A DNA stretch of 64,000 nucleotides from Pseudomonas sp. UBA4617 (GTDB taxonomy: Bacteria; Pseudomonadota; Gammaproteobacteria; Pseudomonadales; Pseudomonadaceae). Under the pieces are notes generated by a model. The model made no database searches and was not told the origin of the DNA. It was given only the letters and a program-made list of their open reading frames with translations. This document shows positions 44,377-53,217 of this stretch, piece after piece (within the stretch, counting starts at the first letter, position 1; each line of letters begins with the position of its first letter). The stretch spans positions 1 through 64,000 of the forward strand of contig NZ_DGIR01000009.1 of NCBI RefSeq assembly GCF_002386445.1, given 5' to 3'. The translations under genes were made by a program, and so were the position numbers.

Positions 44377-44922
44377 TCAGTGGGCCAGCGACCATTGCGC
44401 CAACGGCCAGTAGGCGCCCTTGCGCGACTCGTAGAGGGTGAGATGGCGGGCAGCAAGGTAGAAATCCGGCATACTGCTGGCCTCTGGCGGCTGGCCGCGA
44501 AAATCCCTGGCCAGTGTCAGGTGCGGGCGATAGTCGCGGCTGGCCGCTTCCACCCCTAGCGGCAGCAGCACTTGCTGCAGGCCGTACACCAGGTGCAACA
44601 GCGCCGTAGGGGTTTGCTGAGCCTCCAGCACCAGGGCGCCGGCCCGCTGCCATACCTGCAAGCGGTCCAGTATCAGCCGTGGTGCCGCAGCCGGCAGCGC
44701 CAGCTGGTCGACCGCCGCGCAGATCGCCGGCACCTGGGCGGCATCCACATCGCCGAGAAACAGCAGCGTCACATGGAAGTTGGCGGCCGGCACCGGCTTG
44801 CCGCTGCGCAGGTTCAGGCCGCGTCGCCATTGGGCCAGTGCCCGGCGCTGGGTATCACTTACCGGCAAGGCGAAGAACAACCGCTTGAAGGGGGTGCCAG
44901 TGCCACGTACATCCTGAATCAT
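44377..44922 (-). CDS. thpR: RNA 2',3'-cyclic phosphodiesterase
   Basis: The 181-residue protein belongs to the 2H phosphoesterase/LigT family. The two catalytic histidine motifs are visible: HVTLLFLG at about residue 50 and HLTLARD at about residue 134. The opening KRLFFALPVSDTQRRALAQW is typical of ThpR. Enzymes of this family open 2',3'-cyclic phosphate ends of RNA. It is convergent with the quinone reductase gene, one base apart. The ATG at 44922 is preceded by GGGAG. Confidence 0.9.
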   Translation of the reverse strand: MIQDVRGTGTPFKRLFFALPVSDTQRRALAQWRRGLNLRSGKPVPAANFHVTLLFLGDVDAAQVPAICAAVDQLALPAAAPRLILDRLQVWQRAGALVLEAQQTPTALLHLVYGLQQVLLPLGVEAASRDYRPHLTLARDFRGQPPEASSMPDFYLAARHLTLYESRKGAYWPLAQWSLAH

Positions 44923-45080
44923 GGGAACTCCCGAACATGAAACGTTTGCGCAAGGCTAGAGGGTATTACACCTAAGTCGCCCGGGTGTTTCGTAACAATA
45001 GGTACAAACTGCCCCCATGATTGTTTATGCTGGCTGGCTAATGCCATGGCGCATGGCCATTTTTCGACAAGTAAACGTCC

Positions 45081-45980
45081 ATGAAAATTGCACTCGTACT
45101 CCTCTTTGCCCTCTCGATCGCCTATGTTCACCTGCGCGGTCGGGTTCGTCACAAGCTGACCCGTCAGCTGGGCGACCACTCCAGTTTTCTGGCCCCGGTC
45201 AACAGTTTCCTGTACCTGTTCTCCAGGCACCCGGCCAAGCCTTACCTGCCGGTAGAAGCCTTCCCGGAACTGCAGACGCTGCAGGACCACTGGCAGGAAA
45301 TCCGTGACGAGGCGCGCCAACTGTTGCATGTCGGCGAAATCAAGAAATCCGACAATTACGATGATGTCGGTTTCAATTCCTTCTTCAAGACCGGCTGGAA
45401 GCGCTTCTACCTGAAGTGGTACGGCGAAAGTCACCCGTCGGCGATGACCCTGTGCCCGCGCACCACCGAGCTGCTCAAAGGCATCGGCACGGTCAAGGCC
45501 GCGATGTTCGCCACCCTGCCACCGGGCGCCAGGCTGGTGCGTCACCGTGACCCGTATGCCGGCTCGTACCGCTACCACCTTGGCCTCGACACGCCCAACG
45601 ATGACGGTTGCTACATCGACGTGGACGGCGAAAAATACTCCTGGCGCGATGGTCAAGGTGTGGTGTTTGACGAAACCTATATCCACTACGCGGCCAACAC
45701 CACCGAGCACAACCGCATCATCCTGTTCTGCGACATCGAACGCCCGCTCAAGTACCGCTGGGCAACCGCGTTCAACCGCTGGTTCAGCCGCAACGTCATG
45801 GCAGCGGCCGCCGCGCCCAACGATGCTGGCGACAAGACCGGTGGCATCAACCGGCTGTTCACGCGTATCTACAAAATCCGTGAACGGGGCAAGGCGCTGA
45901 AAAAACGCAACCGCACCCGCTACTATCTGGAAAAGTGGGCGTTCGTCGCCGCGCTGGTACTGGTATTTATCTACATCTGA
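45081..45980 (+). CDS. lpxO: LpxO-like lipid A dioxygenase
   Basis: The 299-residue protein matches the aspartyl/asparaginyl beta-hydroxylase family, LpxO branch. LpxO is an Fe(II)/2-oxoglutarate enzyme that 2-hydroxylates a secondary acyl chain of lipid A at the inner membrane. Iron ligands are suggested by VRHRDPYAGSYRYHLGL (HxD) and the later YIHYAANTTEHNRIILFCD. Membrane helices are at both ends (KIALVLLFALSIAYVHL and WAFVAALVLVFIYI). It stands alone, with a terminator hairpin 20 bp after the stop. Confidence 0.9.
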   Translation: MKIALVLLFALSIAYVHLRGRVRHKLTRQLGDHSSFLAPVNSFLYLFSRHPAKPYLPVEAFPELQTLQDHWQEIRDEARQLLHVGEIKKSDNYDDVGFNSFFKTGWKRFYLKWYGESHPSAMTLCPRTTELLKGIGTVKAAMFATLPPGARLVRHRDPYAGSYRYHLGLDTPNDDGCYIDVDGEKYSWRDGQGVVFDETYIHYAANTTEHNRIILFCDIERPLKYRWATAFNRWFSRNVMAAAAAPNDAGDKTGGINRLFTRIYKIRERGKALKKRNRTRYYLEKWAFVAALVLVFIYI

Positions 45981-46000
45981 CTGGCAGTCGGGCGCTTGCA

Positions 46001-46024
46001 GAAGCGGCCTTGCTGGGCCGCTTC
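46001..46024 (+). terminator. Terminator hairpin after lpxO
   Basis: GAAGCGGCC and GGCCGCTTC form a perfect 9-bp stem around TTGCTG, 20 bp after the lpxO stop. There is no T tract, so it could also be a repeat-derived hairpin. Confidence 0.55.
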
Positions 46025-46113
46025 AAAGCCCGCCAGCACCAAAGTACAAGTCTCACTTCCCGCGCTTCGACTAGCCTGAAAGCTCCATTCGCAACCTTAC
46101 CAAGGTGAAGACG

Positions 46114-46458
46114 ATGAGCATGATGGACTGGGACGCCTACCGTAAGCAGTTGATGGCCGGCATCGGCGATCTCAAGCAACTCTCCCCCGACACCGTTGCC
46201 GGCTACATGACCGCCAGCGGTGCGGGTGCCAAGACCAGCCACCTGGACGCCAAGACCCGCGAGCTGATCTCCCTCGCCGTGGCCGTGACCACCCGCTGCG
46301 ATGGCTGTATTGCCGTGCACTCGCAGCAAGCTGTCAAGCACGGGGCCAGCCGCGAGGAAATCGCCGAGGCTCTCGGCGTGGCCGTAGCGATGAATGCCGG
46401 TGCCGCGCTGGTGTACTCGGCGCGCGCCCTGGACGCGGTGGGCAAGGCCACCGACTGA
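46114..46458 (+). CDS. AhpD-like carboxymuconolactone decarboxylase family protein
   Basis: This protein of about 114 residues has the AhpD-type redox motif TRCDGCIAVHSQQAVKHG (CxxC followed by H) and a C-terminal helix EIAEALGVAVAMNAGAALV. Family members are small alkylhydroperoxidase-like or thiol-disulfide proteins; the name carboxymuconolactone decarboxylase is historical. The ATG at 46114 follows AAGGTGAAG; a GTG at 46105 is possible. It ends just before a strong hairpin. Confidence 0.87.
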   Translation: MSMMDWDAYRKQLMAGIGDLKQLSPDTVAGYMTASGAGAKTSHLDAKTRELISLAVAVTTRCDGCIAVHSQQAVKHGASREEIAEALGVAVAMNAGAALVYSARALDAVGKATD

Positions 46459-46466
46459 GCGCAACC

Positions 46467-46494
46467 GGCGCCGTCGCCCTTGCGCGACGGCGCC
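46467..46494 (+). terminator. Strong hairpin after AhpD-like gene
   Basis: GGCGCCGTCGC and GCGACGGCGCC form a perfect 11-bp stem around CCTTGC, nine bases after the stop. No T tract follows. It separates the AhpD-like gene from the acetyltransferase gene. Confidence 0.6.
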
Positions 46495-46536
46495 GCGCCC
46501 ACCAGACTGGGCAGCCCAGCCCATTCAGGTAGCCGC

Positions 46537-47106
46537 ATGATCCACATCCGCCCCATGACAGCCAAAGACTTCGACCACTTCTGGCCCACCTTCCAGGCTG
46601 TAGTCCAGGCCCAGGAAACCTATGCATTCGACCCGGCGTTGAGCTTCGACCAGGCGCGCCAGCTGTGGCTGGAAATACCGTTGCGCACGCTGGTCGCCGA
46701 GGCTGATGGCGAATTGCTTGGCTCCTATTACCTCAAGCCCAACGCCGCCGGGCCTGGGGCGCACGTGGGCAATTGCGGCTATATGGTCTGCGAGCGCGCC
46801 CGTGGCCGGGGTGTGGCGCGGTTGATGTGTGAACATTCGCAGAAACTGGCACGCCAGGAAGGCTTTCTGGCGTTGCAGTTCAACTCGGTGGTTGCCACCA
46901 ACGAAGTGGCGGTGGCGCTGTGGCACAAGCTCGGCTTCGAAACCGTTGGCCGTTTGCCCAAGGCCTATCGCCATGCCAGCCTCGGGCTGGTGGACTGCCT
47001 GGTGATGTACAAGTGGCTCGCTGATGAACCGGTAGTGGAAAAACCGCCGCTGCTGATCGGGCGCAAGAATATCGAGGCGCGGGTTTCGCGGCGACGCGGG
47101 CGCTAA
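46537..47106 (+). CDS. GNAT family acetyltransferase
   Basis: The 189-residue protein has a GNAT fold. HIRPMTAKDFDHFWPTFQAV opens the fold, GNCGYMVCERARGRGVARLM is motif A, which binds the acetyl-CoA pyrophosphate, and FLALQFNSVVATNEVAVALW is motif B. The acceptor substrate is unknown; a small metabolite is likely. The start at 46537 fits the family; the frame is open upstream without a ribosome binding site. Confidence 0.87.
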   Translation: MIHIRPMTAKDFDHFWPTFQAVVQAQETYAFDPALSFDQARQLWLEIPLRTLVAEADGELLGSYYLKPNAAGPGAHVGNCGYMVCERARGRGVARLMCEHSQKLARQEGFLALQFNSVVATNEVAVALWHKLGFETVGRLPKAYRHASLGLVDCLVMYKWLADEPVVEKPPLLIGRKNIEARVSRRRGR

Positions 47107-47121
47107 GCGCTTCTTGCCGAA

Positions 47122-47145
47122 CCGGCCTGCCCGCGAACAGGCCGG
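47122..47145. repeat. REP-like palindrome after acetyltransferase gene
   Basis: CCGGCCTG and CAGGCCGG form a perfect 8-bp stem around CCCGCGAA, 16 bp after the stop. The motif GGCCTG-CCCGCGAA resembles P. putida REP elements. It may also end transcription. Confidence 0.55.
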
Positions 47146-47229
47146 CACGGGCAAAAACCTCTACCAACCTGGGAGCAATTAGTTATAAGATAACGTTTCA
47201 TTTGACATCCATTCCTACAGCGACCCGCC

Positions 47230-48396
47230 ATGACAAGCGCCAGTGCCACCCCCACCCTGCTCACCCAGCGCCTGCAGAGCATCGATGCCCTGCGCGGCCT
47301 GGTGATCCTGTTCATGCTCCTCGACCACGTGCGCGAGACCTTTTTCCTGCATCGTCAGGTCAGCGATCCGATGGCCATCGACACCACCGAGCCCGCGCTG
47401 TTCTTCAGCCGCACCCTGGCCCACCTGTGCGCACCGGTGTTCGTCCTGCTGACTGGCTTGTCGGCCTGGCTGTATGGCGAGAAGCACCAGGGCCGCGGCG
47501 ATGTCTCGGCATTCCTGTTCAAGCGCGGTCTGTTCCTGGTGGTGCTGGAATTCACCCTGGTCAACTTCGCCTGGACTTTCCAGCTGCCGCCAAGCGTCAT
47601 CTACCTGCAGGTGATCTGGGCCATCGGCATCAGCATGATCGCCCTGTCGCTGCTGGTGTGGCTGCCACGTGGCGCGCTGATCGGCCTGGGCGCAACCCTC
47701 GTCGCGGGGCATAACCTGCTCGACACTGTGCACTTCGATGTCGGATCTGCCCTGCATGTCCCTTGGGCGATCCTGCATGATCGGGGCTGGTTGGAAGTCT
47801 CCGACAACCTGCGCCTGCGCACCTCCTACCCGGTACTGCCGTGGATCGGCGTGATCGCCCTGGGCTATGGCCTGGGCCCCTGGTTCGCCCGCAGCAGCGA
47901 TCCTGCTCAGCGCCAGCAGCGCTTGCTGCGGTCCGGCCTGGCCGCGTTGCTTGGCTTTGTCGTGCTGCGCCTGTTCAACGGCTACGGCGAGGCACCGTGG
48001 AGCCTTTACCCTACGCTTACGCAAACCCTCATGAGCTTCTTCAACATCACCAAGTACCCGCCCTCGCTACTGTTCCTGGCACTCACCCTGGGTTGCGGCC
48101 TGCTGTTGCTGCGCGCTTTCGAACGCGCCGGCCAGGCGCGCTGGATCAATGGCCTGGCGATATTCGGCGCGGCGCCGATGTTCTTCTACCTGCTGCACCT
48201 GTATGTGCTGAAGCTGCTGTACCTGGCCAGCGTGGCGCTGTACGGCCGCAACCAGGGTGACTACTTCGGTTTCGATGGCATCACTGCCGTATGGCTGGGG
48301 GCGGTGCTGCTGGCGGTTTCACTGTACCTGCCAGTGCGCTGGTTCGCCCGGCTCAAGGCGCGGCGGCGTGACATCGGCTGGCTGAAGTACTTGTGA
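47230..48396 (+). CDS. DUF1624 family multi-pass membrane protein
   Basis: The 388-residue protein has about ten hydrophobic helices. The opening RLQSIDALRGLVILFMLLDH is the DUF1624/heparan-alpha-glucosaminide N-acetyltransferase-like signature, with conserved arginine, aspartate and histidine. FFSRTLAHLCAPVFVLLTGL follows. Family members are thought to move acetyl groups across membranes onto sugars; the bacterial substrate is unknown. It is followed by the cobalamin riboswitch of the next operon. Confidence 0.85.
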   Translation: MTSASATPTLLTQRLQSIDALRGLVILFMLLDHVRETFFLHRQVSDPMAIDTTEPALFFSRTLAHLCAPVFVLLTGLSAWLYGEKHQGRGDVSAFLFKRGLFLVVLEFTLVNFAWTFQLPPSVIYLQVIWAIGISMIALSLLVWLPRGALIGLGATLVAGHNLLDTVHFDVGSALHVPWAILHDRGWLEVSDNLRLRTSYPVLPWIGVIALGYGLGPWFARSSDPAQRQQRLLRSGLAALLGFVVLRLFNGYGEAPWSLYPTLTQTLMSFFNITKYPPSLLFLALTLGCGLLLLRAFERAGQARWINGLAIFGAAPMFFYLLHLYVLKLLYLASVALYGRNQGDYFGFDGITAVWLGAVLLAVSLYLPVRWFARLKARRRDIGWLKYL

Positions 48397-48439
48397 AAAG
48401 CGTTTCACCTGGCGGCACGATGGTCTACCATGCCGGCCG

Positions 48440-48606
48440 CCGGTTTCCATCACGGAATCAATAGGGAATCCCAGGCCCAAGCAACGGGCCAAACGGAACT
48501 GCCCCCGCAACTGTAGGTGCCGAGCCTGCTCCACCAATGCCACTGGGTCGTTGACCCGGGAAGGCCGGAGCCAGGCCATGACGCATCAGTCAGGAGACCT
48601 GCCGGC
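48440..48606 (+). ncRNA. Cobalamin (adenosylcobalamin) riboswitch
   Basis: All consensus parts of the B12 element are visible in order: GGTTTCCATCACGG at the 5' end, GGGAATC, the core GAACTGCCCCCGCAACTGTA, GCCACTGGG, GGGAAGGCCGG and the 3' B12 box TCAGGAGACCTGCC at about 48589-48602. When bound by the coenzyme it normally turns off the downstream genes. Here these are a BtuF-like binding protein, permease, ATPase and porin. Confidence 0.95.
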
Positions 48607-48652
48607 CTACATTCACCAACCGGCGGGGTGTCCGGGATTGGCCATCAGTGTT

Positions 48653-48673
48653 GCCCCTGCAGTCAGCAGGGGC
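48653..48673 (+). promoter_or_regulatory. Hairpin in riboswitch leader, possible expression platform
   Basis: GCCCCTGC and GCAGGGGC form a perfect 8-bp stem around AGTCA, between the riboswitch and the binding-protein start (48732). There is no T tract, so control of translation or an anti-terminator role is more likely than simple termination. Confidence 0.45.
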
Positions 48674-48731
48674 CCGGCGATGCCTGTCCGTGCGTTCCTC
48701 ACCCGAACTGTCCGATAGGAGATCGCCCAGC

Positions 48732-49742
48732 ATGCTGCCCCGTTTCGCCACCCTGCTTGCCAGCCTCGGCCTCACTGGCCTGGCCCAGGCCGCAGCCACC
48801 CACTATCCGCTGACGATTGATAACTGCGGCAAGCCGCAGACCTTCGTCCAGGCACCGGAACGCGTCGTCACCATTGGCCAGGCCAGTACCGAAATGCTCT
48901 ATGCGCTGGGGCTGGGCGACCGGCTGGCAGGCACCTCGCTGTGGTTCAACAACGTACTGCCCGAGTACCAGGCACAGAATGCCAAGGTGCCGCGCCTGGC
49001 CGACAACGAGCCCAGCTTCGAGGCGGTGGTCGGCAAGCGCCCGCAACTGGTGACGGTGCAGTTCGAATGGATGGTCGGGGCCCAGGGCGCGGTAGCCACC
49101 CGCGAACAGTTCGACGAATTGAACATCCCCACCTACCTGTTGCCATCGGACTGCGAAGGCAAGGACAACCTGGTCGGTGCCGATGGCACCCGCCTGCAGG
49201 CATTCCAGGTCGACAGCATCTACAAGAGCATCAACCAGCTGGCCGAGATCTTCGATGTCCAGGCGCGCGGCAGTGCCCTCAACGCCGAGCTGAAAGGCCG
49301 CCTGGACAGTGCCAGGGCACAGCTGGCCGGCAAGGACCTGTCCACCACCTCGGCGCTGTTCTGGTTCTCCAGCGCCGACCTGGGCATCGCACCCTACGTA
49401 GCGGGCCGTCAGGGTGTTGCCGATTTCATGCTGCGCACCCTCGGCGTGCGCAACGTGGTGACGTCCACCGAAGAATGGCCGACCGTAGGCTGGGAAACCC
49501 TGGCCAAGGCCAACCCCACCTGGCTGATCATCGCCCGCATGGACCGTCGCCGCTACCCCGCCGACGACTATCAGAAGAAGCTGGCATTACTGCACAGCGA
49601 CCCGGTAACCCGCAACATGGAAGCGGTGCGGCAGAACCGCATCATCATCCTCGATGCCGACGCCATGCAGGCTGGCATCCGCCTGTTCAGCGGCCTGCAG
49701 ACCTTGTCCGCCGCCTTCGCCAGCGGTAACGCAGGCCGGTGA
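48732..49742 (+). CDS. Cobalamin/corrinoid-type ABC importer binding protein (BtuF/FecB-like)
   Basis: The 336-residue protein has a signal peptide (FATLLASLGLTGLAQAAAT) and a class III binding fold of the vitamin B12/siderophore type (ERVVTIGQASTEMLYALGLG, then GDRLAGTSLWFNNVLP and VVGKRPQLVTVQFEWMVG). The C-terminal lobe has EWPTVGWETLAKANPTWLII. The cobalamin riboswitch upstream points to B12, cobinamide or cobalt as the cargo; an iron-chelate carrier is the alternative. Its stop overlaps the permease start by one base. Confidence 0.85.
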   Translation: MLPRFATLLASLGLTGLAQAAATHYPLTIDNCGKPQTFVQAPERVVTIGQASTEMLYALGLGDRLAGTSLWFNNVLPEYQAQNAKVPRLADNEPSFEAVVGKRPQLVTVQFEWMVGAQGAVATREQFDELNIPTYLLPSDCEGKDNLVGADGTRLQAFQVDSIYKSINQLAEIFDVQARGSALNAELKGRLDSARAQLAGKDLSTTSALFWFSSADLGIAPYVAGRQGVADFMLRTLGVRNVVTSTEEWPTVGWETLAKANPTWLIIARMDRRRYPADDYQKKLALLHSDPVTRNMEAVRQNRIIILDADAMQAGIRLFSGLQTLSAAFASGNAGR

Positions 49743-50758
49743 TGATGCGTCTGTCATTCTCCGTGGCGATGGCCCTGGCGGCACTGCTGTTGGCCGTGCT
49801 GGCCGGTACCGCCATCGGCGAGAGCAACCTGGCACCCACTGTGGTCGCCCAGGTCCTGGCCAACCAGCTGTGGCAGGCCGGCTACCCGGTCGACCCGATC
49901 GATGCCGGGATCGTCTGGAATTACCGCCTGACCCGTACCCTGGTTGCCGCGGCCTGCGGCGCCGGCCTGGCCACCTGCGGCGTGGTGCTCCAGGCGCTGT
50001 TGCGCAACCCGTTGGCCGAGCCCTACCTGCTGGGGTTGTCCGCCGGCGCCTCGACCGGTGCGGTGCTGGTCGGCTTGCTGGGCTTCGGTAGCCTGGCGTT
50101 GAGCATGTCCGCCGGCGCCTTCCTCGGCGCCCTGGCAGCGTTCGCCCTGGTGCTGGTGCTGGCGCGCATGGCCGGCAGCGGCAGCGGCAACGCGCAGGTC
50201 ATCCTTGCCGGCATCGCCGGCTCGCAACTGTTCAATGCCCTCACCGCGCTGCTCATTACCATGTCGGCCACGGCCGAGCAGGCGCGCGGCATCCTGTTCT
50301 GGCTGCTGGGCAACCTCAGCGGCGTGCGCTGGCCTTCGGTGTGGCTGGCCATGCCAGTGGCATTGTTCGGGCTGCTGGTGTGTCTGTGGCACCGCCGCAC
50401 ACTGGATGCGTTTACCTTCGGTGCCGACTCGGCAGCATCGCTGGGCATACCGGTACGGCGTACCCAGTTGCTGCTGATCAGTTGCGCAGCCCTGGTCACC
50501 GCCGTCATGGTATCGATCGTCGGTGCCATCGGTTTCGTCGGGCTGGTGATTCCCCATGCGCTGCGCTTGCTGCTCGGTCCACGGCACAGCCGACTGCTGC
50601 CCGCCAGCGCGCTGGGTGGCGCACTGTTCCTGATCGCCGCCGACATCCTGTCGCGTACCCTGATTCCTGGCCAGGTGATCCCCGTGGGTGTGGTTACCGC
50701 ACTGATCGGCGCACCGGTGTTCGCATTGATCCTGGTCAGCCGTCGGGGGCGCCCATGA
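49742..50758 (+). CDS. FecCD/BtuC-family ABC permease
   Basis: The 338-residue permease has about ten membrane helices. The family motifs are IVWNYRLTRTLVAAACGAGL and the conserved ALLRNPLAEPYLLGLSAGAS. GFVGLVIPHALRLLLGPRHS is the cytoplasmic loop that contacts the ATPase. It translocates a B12-like or siderophore-type cargo. An ATG overlaps the binding-protein stop, and its own stop overlaps the ATPase start as ATGA. GTG (49739) and a second ATG (49745) are alternative starts. Confidence 0.9.
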   Translation: MMRLSFSVAMALAALLLAVLAGTAIGESNLAPTVVAQVLANQLWQAGYPVDPIDAGIVWNYRLTRTLVAAACGAGLATCGVVLQALLRNPLAEPYLLGLSAGASTGAVLVGLLGFGSLALSMSAGAFLGALAAFALVLVLARMAGSGSGNAQVILAGIAGSQLFNALTALLITMSATAEQARGILFWLLGNLSGVRWPSVWLAMPVALFGLLVCLWHRRTLDAFTFGADSAASLGIPVRRTQLLLISCAALVTAVMVSIVGAIGFVGLVIPHALRLLLGPRHSRLLPASALGGALFLIAADILSRTLIPGQVIPVGVVTALIGAPVFALILVSRRGRP

Positions 50759-51543
50759 CCGCCATGACCACTGTGGATTTCTCGCCCCTGAGTTGCCAGG
50801 GCCTGGGCCTGCAGCTTGGCGGCAATGCTGTGTTACACGAGATAGACCTGCACGTCGTCGCGGGCGAAACGCTGGGCATCATCGGCCCCAACGGCTCCGG
50901 CAAATCCTCATTGCTGAAGGTGCTTGCCGGGCTGCGCAAGCCAGGCAGCGGCAGCGTGCAGTTACTGGGCGAACCGCTGGTGCAGTTGCCCCGCCGGCGT
51001 ATTGCGCAGGCCCTGGCGCTGGTCGAACAGCAGGCCGACACCCTTGATGCCATCAGCGTATTCGACGCCGTTGCCCTCGGCCGCACCCCCTGGCTGTCGG
51101 CACTGGCGCCGTTCTCGCGGGAAGACCAGGCCATCGTCGAACAGGCCTTGGCCGACCTCGACGCGCTGCACCTGCGCACGCGCCTGTGGGGCTCACTGTC
51201 CGGTGGCGAACGCCAGCGCGTGCACATCGCCCGCGCCCTGGCGCAGCGGCCGCAGGTATTGCTGCTTGACGAGCCGACCAATCACCTGGATATCCAGCAC
51301 CAGCTGAGCCTGCTGCACCAGGTGCAAGCCCTGGCGGTCACTACCTTGGTGGCGCTGCATGACCTCAACCAGGCGCTTACCTGCGACCGCCTGGCGGTGC
51401 TCGACAAGGGCCGTCTGGTTGCCCTTGGCAAACCACTCGAAGTACTGACGCCCGAGCGCCTGCTGAGCACCTTCGGCGTGCATGCCCATTACCTCACCGA
51501 CCCCTTCGACGGCGCGCGCATCCTGCGTTTCCGCGCCCCTTGA
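50755..51543 (+). CDS. BtuD/FecE-like ABC ATPase
   Basis: The 262-residue ATPase has Walker A GPNGSGKSS, signature LSGGERQRVHIARAL and Walker B VLLLDEPTNHLD. The switch histidine lies in VALHDLNQALTCDRLAVL. It powers the permease encoded just upstream, overlapping by four bases. The next gene begins 16 bp later and is a damaged porin. Confidence 0.92.
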   Translation: MTAMTTVDFSPLSCQGLGLQLGGNAVLHEIDLHVVAGETLGIIGPNGSGKSSLLKVLAGLRKPGSGSVQLLGEPLVQLPRRRIAQALALVEQQADTLDAISVFDAVALGRTPWLSALAPFSREDQAIVEQALADLDALHLRTRLWGSLSGGERQRVHIARALAQRPQVLLLDEPTNHLDIQHQLSLLHQVQALAVTTLVALHDLNQALTCDRLAVLDKGRLVALGKPLEVLTPERLLSTFGVHAHYLTDPFDGARILRFRAP

Positions 51544-51559
51544 ACAGGAAGTTCTACGC

Positions 51560-52899
51560 ATGATGCGCCCTGTTGCCCTGCTGCTCGCCAGCACCCTGCT
51601 GGCCCCGTTCGCGCTTGCCGATTCGGCACAATCGCAAAGCAACGGTTTTTTCGCAGATGGCCGTTGGAACCTGCTCAACCGCAGCGTATTCGACCAGCGC
51701 GACTACCGGCACGGTGGCCGCAACAGCGCAGCGCGCAATGCCTACAAGCCGCGCAATGAACGTAACGGCAAGGCTGAGGAATGGGCCTATGGCCTGATGG
51801 CGACCTTGCAGTCCGGTTTCACCCAGGGGCTGATCGGCGTCGGGGTCGATGCCCATGCCTACCTGGGCGTGCAGCTCGACAGTGGTGGCGGGCGGGCGGG
51901 CAAGGCGCGCCTGCTCGCGGTCACTAACGACGGGCACCCCAAGAGCAATTACAGCCGTGCCGGTACGGCACTGAAGCTGCGCTTGTCCGATACCGTGCTG
52001 TCCTACGGTGAGCAGAGGGTCAAGACCCCGGTGTTCAGTGCTCCGACAGCCGCCTGTTACCCGAGACCATGACCGGCCTGTTGCTCACCAGCAATGAACT
52101 CGACCACCTCAAGCTGGTAGCCGGGCACTTCACCGAGGACACCGACCGCAATGCGTCCAGCCATCATCAAGGCTTCGTGGTGAACTATTCCAACGGCCGC
52201 CAGGGCAACAGCTTCGACCTGGCTGGCGTGGTGTGGGACCCCGGCGCCGCTTTGCGCGGCAGCCTCTACACCTCACGCTACCAGGACAGCTGGAACCAGC
52301 ATTATCTCGGCGCTACCTTCAGCCACGCCCTGGACGAACACCGCAGCATCAGCCTGGACCTCAACCTGTATCGCACCACCGACACCGGCAAGGCGCTGTC
52401 CGGCCGCATCGACAACACAACCTGGAGCCTGGTCTCGCGCTACGACCAGGGGCCGCACGGTTTCAGCCTGGGCTGGCAGCAGGTACACGGCAATACGCCG
52501 TTCGACTACGTGACCCGTGGGGCGATCTACCTGGCCAACGCGGTACAGATGTCGGACTTCAACGCGCCGAACGAGAAATCGTGGCAGGCACGTTATGACC
52601 TGAACATGGGTGCCTACGGCGTGCCGGGTCTGAACCTGACCGCGTTGTACGTGCGCGGGTTCGATATCGACGGCACCCATGTCGACCCGGCGGGCGGTTA
52701 CGCCTACCTGGGGTATGGCAAGGGTGGCAAACATTGGGAGCGCGACCTGGAAGCGCGCTATGTGGTACAGAGTGGCAAGGCCAAGGGCACCGCGTTTTCG
52801 CTGCGGCATAACCTCCATCGAGGAAATACCGCCCAGGCGGAGCTGGACGGGGACCAGATCCGCCTGGCCGTGGAATGGCCATTGTCGGGTGCGTTCTGA
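51560..52899 (+). pseudogene. OprD-family porin with one-base frameshift
   Basis: Two frames together give an OprD-type outer-membrane porin. The first (51560-52072) has a signal peptide (ALLLASTLLAPFALAD) and typical SNGFFADGRWNLLNRSVFDQ, through LSYGEQRVKTPVFSA. The second (from about 52041 to 52899) continues SDSRLLPETMTGLLLTSNEL and ends in the C-terminal strand QIRLAVEWPLSGAF. The shift is at 52041-52042: one base is missing compared with the continuous reading. Total length of about 445 residues fits OprD. It is in the cobalamin-riboswitch operon, so it may bring a corrinoid or cobalt complex through the outer membrane. A sequencing error is possible. Confidence 0.85.
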
Positions 52900-53217
52900 T
52901 CGGCCCCGTCAGCTGAACCGGGGCTGCCATGCACCCAACTGGCAGCAGGCTGCAAGCGCCACTGCGCCCGCTCCTGCGCCGCCATGGCCTGCACCATCTC
53001 GGCAAATGTGCGCTCATGTTCCGCACTGACATTGGCGAACGCCCGGTAATCGGGGCTCACAGGTCCTTGCGGTGTTCGAATTCGTCCAGGAGTTTGACGA
53101 GGCATGTTCTGACCCGCCAACGCCGCCATCCGCGCACGTGAAGGCAGATGACAGGGTCGTCGTGGCCCGGCCGACATCGGTATAATCCCCGCTCTCACTG
53201 CCCGACCAGGCCACACC
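52900..53217. other. Intergenic stretch with possible gene remnant
   Basis: No intact gene is supported in this 318-bp gap. On the minus strand, the frames around 53030-53110 and 52950-53020 read like coding fragments (CLVKLLDEFEHRKDL, then YRAFANVSAEHERTFAEMVQ) that are out of frame with each other. This could be a decayed small gene. The plus strand reads poorly. Confidence 0.3.
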
